Source: Mermis nigrescens (lineage: Eukaryota > Nematoda > Enoplea > Mermithida > Mermithidae). Taken from it: 64,000 nt of DNA. Shown here one piece after another: positions 57,165 to 64,000 of the stretch. The stretch is from positions 1-64,000 of the forward strand of contig JAVLUZ010000763.1 in the NCBI GenBank assembly GCA_036768485.1, in the 5' to 3' direction. The notes below the pieces were generated by a model. It worked only from the letters and a program-made list of their open reading frames with translations. It did no database searches and had not been told where the DNA came from. Position numbers and translations under genes: made by a program. Each line of letters starts with the position of its first letter. The stretch's first letter is position 1.

Positions 57165-57545
57165 CAGTCGGCAGCGGGTTGGAGGGGCGGGGGGGGGTGA
57201 TAAAATCTCAGAAATCCAAAACAAGAAATTTAACAAAGTTCAGTGAATTTTTTTGTTTTTTAAACGACCAAAATGCCCGATAGCCATATAAAGCATGTTT
57301 TCCTAGTCAAATTTCTGCATTTTCAAAGCATTTTTAGTACACTTTGACCGCATTATATCACTCGTACCACTAAAAACTACGGACATTGATCGATTTTTTG
57401 GGCAAAAAATACATAAAAATATCAATCCAATATTGATATTTTTTACTGTTACGCGCCGTCCGCTCAAAGTAACCCGGACAGTACCTGGCTGGGCTGACCC
57501 TTCAGCGGGGGTAATACCCCCACCTCACCCCTGTGTGCATGTATG
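57165..57545 (+). repeat. family D repeat, short copy
   Basis: CAGTCGGCAGCGGGTTGG, AAAATCTCAGAAATCCAAAA and ATGCCCGATAGCCATATAAA to GCGGGGGTAATACCCCC and GTGTGCATGTATG. Confidence 0.6.
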
Positions 57546-57760
57546 GAATGCTCAATGACCTCATTTGTTAGCCAAGAGAGCGCCTAAAAATGACCAAAAA
57601 ACGCGGGTTATCGCCAGAAATAGGGGGTGGGTTAAAAATTTTTCGAGTTCGATGATGGCGGACGGCAATTTTTTGGCTGGCTGGGGTGGGGGAGGGTGCG
57701 AATCCGCCATCCCCCGTCTTACATATCTCTCCTCTACACTATCTGCTATTTCCTCTGCAG

Positions 57761-57945
57761 GAACGGCAAGTTGCTTCATTCCGGTGGAATCGCAAGCGGG
57801 CCCGAGTCGGCAGCAAGCTGTGGCTGCTAAAAACGCAAGTCGCTCAATTGGACAGCCGAATTTTACAGTACGCCTCCATTTATCGCAAAATACGATTAAT
57901 GAAGACGAAAGGGAACGCCGACTTTGCGGGTCATTCAAAGAACGT
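57761..57945 (+). CDS. KANSL1-like exon (coiled-coil region)
   Basis: The textbook acceptor TCTGCTATTTCCTCTGCAG is followed by ERQVASFRWNRKRARVGSKL, WLLKTQVAQLDSRILQYASI and YRKIRLMKTKGN. The RW..........WL..QV..L..RI.....IY..IR..K pattern matches the conserved coil of KANSL1, which helps assemble the NSL complex with the MOF acetyltransferase. The donor GT|gtaagc at 57946 ends it in phase 2. A TTTGTACA repeat begins within 20 bp of the donor. This is the strongest evidence for the gene's identity; residue-level identity to any species was not computed. Confidence 0.6.
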
Positions 57946-57964
57946 GTAAGCGTCGGTGTTTTTT

Positions 57965-58170
57965 GTACGAGGTCCGTTTGTACACGTACGGGCATGGTCT
58001 CCAAAAATCTTTGTTCTATTTTGTACGCACAAATTTTTGGGTACTATAATATGGTACGGTAGCGATTTTAGTGTGGTGAAAAACAGAGTTGTTCGACTTT
58101 TGGTAGTGTATTTTAGCTAATTTCTGGGTCTCTAAGGGCAAAAATAACTAAAGAATCGTCTTAGGAGATT
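57965..58170 (+). repeat. TTTGTACA repeat
   Basis: GGTCCGTTTGTACACGTACG, ATCTTTGTTCTATTTTGTAC, CAAATTTTTGGGTACTATAA and TAGCGATTTTAGTGTGGTG. Confidence 0.7.
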
Positions 58171-59555
58171 TTTGCGCATTTCTTCAAAAAAATGCAAAAA
58201 TTTTTGAAATTTCCGAATTTTTCGCGTGAGGAATAATTCTGCCTATCAAAAGATGTCAAAAACCGCTACCTTACACGCAGAACGGACAGAGCTCATGGAG
58301 TATTCTTAACATTATTGCCAAAATATTTGAAGTTCTACTTTCATTTGTCCAAACATCCTGAATCCGCGCTCTGTATTTTAAGTAGAAAATTCCGCGACTC
58401 CCCCGCCCAAAATCGATCGTTCAACAAAAGTTTTTTTCGGGCGTTCTTGATATTTTTAATCAAAAAACTCTGACGTAATTCGTTTATTTGAAGATTTTAC
58501 ATTTACGGTCACTCTATTCTAGCCGAATTTTCGCTGAAATTTCGGCCCACACCATTCGATTTTCCGATCGACACTAGTAAAAAAAGGTTAAAAAATGTAG
58601 TCAGTTTTGACGGTTGATTTAGCGAACGGTTTGATTCGGCTTCATTCAGCTTGTTTTTTATTGGTTTTTATTCGTTTTTATTTTCTTTTTTATTGTTTAT
58701 TTTTAACGATTTTTTTTATTAATTTTTTACATAGTATTTAATATTTTTATTTTATCATTTTTATTTTGTATATTTTTTATCTTTTATTTGTTGTAAAATT
58801 ACTGTTTTATGTTATTTATTAATCATATGTACATATTTGCATTTGCTATTTGGTTATTTTTATGAGATAATAATTATGCGTTTGAATTAATTAATTAATT
58901 TAAATATTTACCTACACGTTATTTAATTTCCATATTTTTCCTTTTCGTGAAAAAACTAATAAACAGTATGTGCACATACCAACAAAGTCATGTCTAATAA
59001 AAATAGCGAAGAGACGGAATATTTAAAAATTTGGTATTGCAGTGGAAGCGTGATCATAGTCATTAGTAAATCGCAAAAAAACAACCTAAAGAACCAAAAT
59101 TAAAACCAAACTAAATCAACAATTTCAAAATGGTTGGATATAGCGTAATTTTCGATAAAACTTTGCCTAGGCATATACGTTTCAGCCATGAAAATTTCGG
59201 GTAGAATGTTGAGAAATACATTAAAAGTTTTTTACTCTAGTTTTAAACCATTAAAATCATATTTTTTTTGACATTTTTTTGCATAAACGTAACGATAAAT
59301 GTATTACGTAACGTAGTAAACTGACTCGGAATTGCAGAGATTCAGTCGATGGCACGTGTGCTCGAACAATTCCCTACGACTCGAATAGGATACGAAGCCG
59401 CTTGATCACTAGCTGCAGTTCGAGCGGGTTGAGCCACAACTGTTTTTACGCTGCTTTTACACTATATTAAAGTTTTTGGTCAATGCGAATCTCAAGTAAC
59501 TGGGTAATGTAAGCGACTTCACGTATAGATTATGTCCTGTTTGAACTTTATACAG
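58171..59555. other. intron-like non-coding DNA, T-rich in part
   Basis: 58640-58960 is a T-rich TTTTTATT field. Nothing else supported. Confidence 0.5.
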
Positions 59556-59747
59556 TCATGTATGTAAAATTTAACTACCTCAAATGTTGCGAGTGTAAAG
59601 CGCTAGTCGTTTGCAGATCGGGTAAAGGAAAAAATGTGACTTGCGGCGATTGTTGCCCGCCGTTCGGCCCTTGCATTCCTTGTGGCTACAGTATGCACCA
59701 TGGAATTGATTCAAAGACTGCCGATCACCGCTACAGCCAAAATACAG
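59556..59747 (+). CDS. cysteine-rich coding exon
   Basis: Acceptor AACTTTATACAG and donor ACAG|gtttgg. 63 codons read MYVKFNYLKCCECKALVVCR, SGKGKNVTCGDCCPPFGPCI and PCGYSMHHGIDSKTADHRYS. Nine Cys in about 35 residues (CCEC, C, CGDCC, CIPC) suggest a small metal-binding or disulfide module. The exon is phase 1 to 1 and could be skipped without shifting frame. It may belong to the KANSL1-like gene, but its phase does not follow 57945 directly. If the ATG is a true start it would be a separate first exon. Not recognised. Confidence 0.5.
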
Positions 59748-59972
59748 GTTTGGAGTTTTACTTGTTTATTTTTCCATTTTTAAGCAGCGCTTTACACTTT
59801 ATAATTTTTCATTCACGATGTTTCACATACCACTGGCAAATATCTGAGTAGCTTTACTCTGTTGGCTGCGTAATGCGGGTCAATAGAGTAGGCGGCGTTG
59901 ATTTGTTAGTTTAAATTTTATTTAATCTTCAGAATGTACCTACGAGTATTTAAATTTGTAACGTGGCAACCG
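59748..59972. other. non-coding
   Basis: Intron-like sequence after the Cys-rich exon. Nothing recognised. Confidence 0.4.
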
Positions 59973-60182
59973 GCCAACCATGTTACTCAGTGAACAAAAT
60001 TTTACCCGCACCGGTTTCCCGGATCTTCCGCTCTAACACGCGTGTGTAGTACTAACCGACCACTCGGGTTCTTGCTCACTTCTGCGCAATATATTTATTA
60101 GGAATATGTTTCACAACAACATCAACCCCACGGGTTAAACACCAAAGTAGACAATTTCCACTGATCCGTAGCTTCCCGCTAC
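59973..60182 (+). repeat. uninterrupted copy of repeat E (empty site)
   Basis: Reverse complement of 3494-3619 joined to 4952-5043. At 60055-60065 it reads CTAACCGACCACTCGG with no insert, proving that 3620-4951 is inserted DNA. Confidence 0.8.
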
Positions 60183-60499
60183 AAATTCGGTTGTAATAAA
60201 GGGCCGTTGAAAATAGCGGTTTTCAAGAACAATTTTTTTCACACCAGACCGGTATACCATTAATTATTTATTTGTTTCGCCGATAAATATTTGCTTTTTC
60301 ATATTTAATTTCACAATCGTCCGCTTCCGTATTTTGGCGATTATTTGGTGTAGATTTTTGCGATTGAATATTTTTGTATAGTTTATTAGATTTTCGGTCA
60401 AAAATTAATAAAAATCCACGTCATTTTTGTTCAAAACTTGACATCAACTAATTTTAATGGGAAATGTCTCATTTTTTATCTTCAATTTGAAAATACCGA

Positions 60500-60960
60500 T
60501 GAACAGAGTCCGCTGCATGTTCAACATGGAAATTTGGGGGGGTTCAGGCCTAAGAAATTTTTAAAAGTTCCTTTTTGGGCTAAAAATTAAGGATATACAC
60601 GTCAAAAACACCGTTTTTGACGTTTCAATCAATGCTTTTTCTTTCCAGATTATAAATACGTAAAAATATTGGATTTACTCAATTTTTTCGCAAAATTTGG
60701 AGAAAAGTGAGTTAATTCAACAAAATATAGTCAAAAATGTGCATGTGGCGCGAAGCGCCGACAATCTGAGATTTTTTAGCCAATGATAAGCTAAAAACGC
60801 TTAAAATGGCACACTTTTTTTAATTTTTACCAACTTTTACGAAAAATCGACAATTCTGATGGGGTCGCAGCCATTTTGCGGGGTCAGTTGCCATTCTGGG
60901 GTAAAACCCCTCTCAACCCTCTACCCCTATAGAACGCGTCTAGCAGAGTCTCGTAATCGT
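60500..60960 (+). repeat. dispersed repeat related to 50440-50830
   Basis: CACCGTTTTTGACGTTTCAA, AATTCAACAAAATATAGTCA and the hairpin GTGGCGCGAAGCGCCGAC (60745). The C-rich end is CCCCTCTCAACCCTC. Confidence 0.6.
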
Positions 60961-61597
60961 TACTCTCCTGAATATATAATTTTATTATTTTCACGATAAA
61001 ATTTTAGTTCTGTATTATGCTTTAAATAATGAGGCTCTCTTTCTGATTAGGAAAAAATCAAGAAGTTAGCCTCATTTCAATTTCAATTGCATACTTTAAT
61101 TTTTGTTGCCTCAATATTAAATGCGCTATATATTTTATTATAGAATAGATAACTGAATTATTTCGATTAGAGTTTTAGATAGTTTTAATGTTTTAAAGTG
61201 GTCTTAATGTTTCAATTTTATTTGGATTTTGATTTGAGAATTAGTAATAAAATAAGTAAGATTATTTTTTTCTTTCTTATCAAATTTTTTAAAAATAAAA
61301 TTAGATTTTAGGTTTTAATTCGTTGAGTGAGGGGCAAACTTTGAAAAATGTGTCAAATTAATGAAAATTGATCAAATTTATTGCCGATTTCTCAAAATTT
61401 TGACGATTCTGTGGGATTTTTTGTATGATAGTATATTAATGGTATCCAGACTTAGCTTCAAATTTAATATGGTAGAGGGATAAATGACCCTCAACTCTCG
61501 ACCAAAACGGCAAAAATGCACTGAAAACTGGCTAAAAAACGCAAATTTCGAAAATGAGGAGCACACTTGAGCAATAGCTCGTCCGTGGAACGGTCTG
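60961..61597. other. AT-rich non-coding, nothing recognised
   Basis: No frame or repeat end supported. Confidence 0.45.
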
Positions 61598-61730
61598 ACG
61601 CTGTACATACAAGGTCCGTTTGCACACGTACAAAGGTGGCCCCTAAAAGTCTTTGTACATTTTTGTACACACAAATTTTTGGGCACTATAGTATGAATAT
61701 AGTAGCGATTTTAGTGTGGTAAAAACAGAC
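61598..61730 (+). repeat. TTTGTACA repeat
   Basis: AAGGTCCGTTTGCACACGTA, AAGTCTTTGTACATTTTTGT and TAGCGATTTTAGTGTGG. Confidence 0.7.
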
Positions 61731-62366
61731 ATAAAAACAAACGACTCAGTGTGGCTTGAAATTTGATGGTAGTTTCTCGACGATTTTCAGCGGGTGTGCA
61801 GATAACCTCCATTTTTGGGCCAAAAGACGCCAAAAATACACGTAAAAGCGATAAAAATTCAATTTTCTTCTAAATTCGGAACGGGTTAAAATTTTCCTGG
61901 TTCTGTAGGTGCGGGAGACGGCCAACTTCAAAGCGAATTGATCCCATCCCCCTTTACATTTGCGCATCCCCCCATTTCTACAGAATTTTGAATTTTTTTG
62001 GCTGTTTTTAGGCGTTCTCAGATCTTTCCAGCCCCCACATGCCCCCAAATAATAACCGTTCTAGCCTTTGTAGTATGGAATCCCCCAGCAACTCTTGAAA
62101 ACATACACCTCGGGCCATTAATGCATCAAAACCTTTTCTCGAATCCGAAAAAGCGTTAACGATCGTCCAAAGCATAATTCCGAGTACACATTAAACATGC
62201 TATACGGGAGGAGGGTGAGGATGGCACTTCCTACTGATGGGTCAGCCAGACAGGTGTTGTCTAGTGAGTCTGTCGACGGAACGCTTTCAGCCTATTTTCG
62301 GAGACGAAGGCAGCAATAATGTCCTTATTTTTCAGCGTCGGATCAATATTTTCGCGTGCTGCGGCC
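61731..62366. other. diverged C-rich repeats, no gene
   Basis: GGGCCAAAAGACGCCAAAAA and CCCATCCCCC-type blocks resemble other dispersed repeats, but ends could not be set. Confidence 0.4.
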
Positions 62367-62544
62367 CAGTGGCGGATCTAGGATTTTTCCATGGGATGGC
62401 GGACTCCAAGAGGGCGAACCCTGACTTGGGCAAAAATTAGTCGTTGTCGCCTACAATCGCTCAAAACCATGCTTAATTTTGCGCACCATTTTTACCAATT
62501 GGTGGGGCTGCCCCCCCCGCCTCGTCCTCTAAGTCCGTTCTCTG
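62367..62544 (+). mobile_element. hAT-like MITE (CAGTGGCGGATC type), diverged
   Basis: 178 bp from CAGTGGCGGATCTAGG through CGAACCCTGACTTGGGC and TTAATTTTGCGCACCATTTT to TAAGTCCGTTCTCTG. No target duplication remains. Confidence 0.7.
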
Positions 62545-62809
62545 TGCCGCGCCCAAGATTGATCAGTGCTGTCACACCTTTAGTGTTCAAACGATACACT
62601 GCAGTCAAATGGACTCAAACGTTTCCAAAATGCAGAATTATCACGAAATGCGTTTTATAGCCTATTTTTACCATTTTCGTCGTTGGAGTAGCAAAAATCT
62701 TGAGGAAGAAATTTATTCAATTGATGTGTTGTATTTACCTTTTTTAAGCCTGACATTGTGCATATATGGTCACGTATACGTATTTATATTTCGATCGATA
62801 GCCAGACTG

Positions 62810-63055
62810 GCAATTCACCCATTCATTTATTTATTTCTATTTTTCATTTTTTTAAATTTTTATTCACTTTTTATTTTTTATTTTTATTTTCTTTCATTTA
62901 TTTTTCTTTATTAATTTTTTAATTCATTTTTTATTCATTTATTCATCCATTCAATTCATCCATTCATAATTCATCGATTCATCCAATTCATCCATTCATC
63001 AATTCATCCATTCATTCATTCATCCAATTCATCAATTCATCAATTCATACATCTT
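62810..63055 (+). repeat. T-rich tract and (ATTC)n-derived microsatellite
   Basis: TTATTT runs pass into TTCATCCATTCAATTCATCC-type repeats (62935-63055). Confidence 0.8.
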
Positions 63056-63244
63056 GACATCTTTTTCTATTCTTTCTGCCATTTTTTCACCATTATTGTA
63101 ATAATAATTAATAATAACATTTTTCTACCATTATTTTCTATTATTTCATGTTAGTACTAGGTAATTCCTTCGACCTTATGTCAGTTCGTTGTGGGTACTT
63201 TTACTTGTAAATATGTATGTATCCACAAAGAATCATCGGTACAT

Positions 63245-63900
63245 AAGGTCTGGGTCGGCAGCACGGGTGAAATCCAGAAATCTAAAACAGTAAATTTATT
63301 GTTCGTGATTTTTTTGCTTCTTTAACGGATCAAAATAGTCAAAATAGCCTGAGAACGTGTTTTTAGTGGTAAAAATATCGCATTTCAAAATAATTCTTAG
63401 TCTATTTTTGAGGACCTTATAGCAAATATTAAAAATGCAACAATTTATCAATTTTAGGCGCTTTTTGAGTAAAAAGTACGTGTATAAAAATAATCTGATC
63501 GGCTGAAGCGCTGGAAAGATTTTGACGTTTTTACTCTATTGACCTCAAAACTGATGCAAAAAATGTTCCATCAGCTCAAAGTCGCTTGAAAAAAAATTTA
63601 GAAGAATTAGTGTTTCATTAAATTTGATTTATTTAATATCAATTGACAAATTAAAAATTTAATAATAAGTATGCAAAAGCAAATTAACAATCCGACTTTT
63701 ACTCAATGGGGTCGATGCTCAATTTTTTGAGCGACTTAACCAAGTTTCTTTATCAGTATCTTATGTATCATTTCTGCTTAGTTAGCGTATCAGTACTGAT
63801 TACTAGTATTGCTGGCCTTATCAGATTATCGGATTAACACACTTGGGGCATGAAGGTGAGAGGGTATTACCCCTACCTAAGGTTTTGGAAAACGGGTACT
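63245..63900 (+). repeat. family D repeat, diverged
   Basis: GGTCGGCAGCACGGGTGAAA, AGCTCAAAGTCGCTTG and GTGAGAGGGTATTACCCC. The middle is interrupted by AT-rich DNA. It runs near the window end. Confidence 0.5.
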
Positions 63901-64000
63901 GTCGAGCGATTTTGAGAAAACGGAGAGATACCGGAAGATAATTTTTGAGCCTAATGCGGGAAAGAGACGAAAATCTTACTGAAGACGGCAAAAATATCAA

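Noticed and set aside
62609..62914. 101-codon hydrophobic ORF
   Set aside because: Mostly translation of a T-rich low-complexity tract (Phe/Tyr/Leu/Ile).

Overview
The window looks like low-gene-density nuclear DNA of an invertebrate animal. It is AT-rich, uses canonical gt-ag introns, and is crowded with short non-autonomous DNA transposons. No bacterial or organellar feature was seen. The best gene is a five-exon ephrin on the + strand (13616-26760). Its C-terminus ends in a hydrophobic GPI-type tail with no cytoplasmic domain, as in nematode ephrins and vertebrate ephrin-A and unlike the single fly ephrin. That hints at the lineage but does not prove it. All calls were made by eye; no database or alignment was run.

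Layout. 1-6.4 kb holds AT-rich satellite-like DNA interrupted by nested transposons; one insertion (3620-4951) is supported by an empty paralogous site at 60 kb. 6.4-9.7 kb holds a decayed Merlin/IS1595-type transposase, a probable non-autonomous relative with a perfect 8-bp target duplication, and two hAT-like MITEs. 10-13.6 kb is intergenic with weak coding-like islands. 13.6-26.8 kb is the ephrin gene, whose introns hold many MITEs. 27-29.7 kb is intergenic. 29768-37496 is a minus-strand LTR retrotransposon with about 98% identical LTRs, a 4-bp target duplication, PBS and polypurine tract. It carries Gag and protease remnants plus an unrecognised ORF, and has no visible reverse transcriptase, RNase H or integrase. 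38.8-41 kb is a large palindromic repeat with a nested Merlin-like element. 42022-44430 is a transposon with 500-bp terminal inverted repeats and TA ends. 45.1 kb holds a long (TA)n tract.

49.3-59.8 kb contains scattered + strand exons. Three of them (49314, 52749, 57761) resemble parts of KANSL1, a subunit of the chromatin-modifying NSL acetyltransferase complex, with at least one exon unfound. A Cys-rich exon at 59556 may belong to it. The rest, to 64 kb, is dispersed repeats.

The repeats interact by nesting. The LTR element, the palindromic element and the 3620-4951 element have inserted into, or been entered by, other repeats. A 15-nt hairpin core (CGGCGCGAAGCGCCG and variants) recurs about twenty times across otherwise different repeat families.
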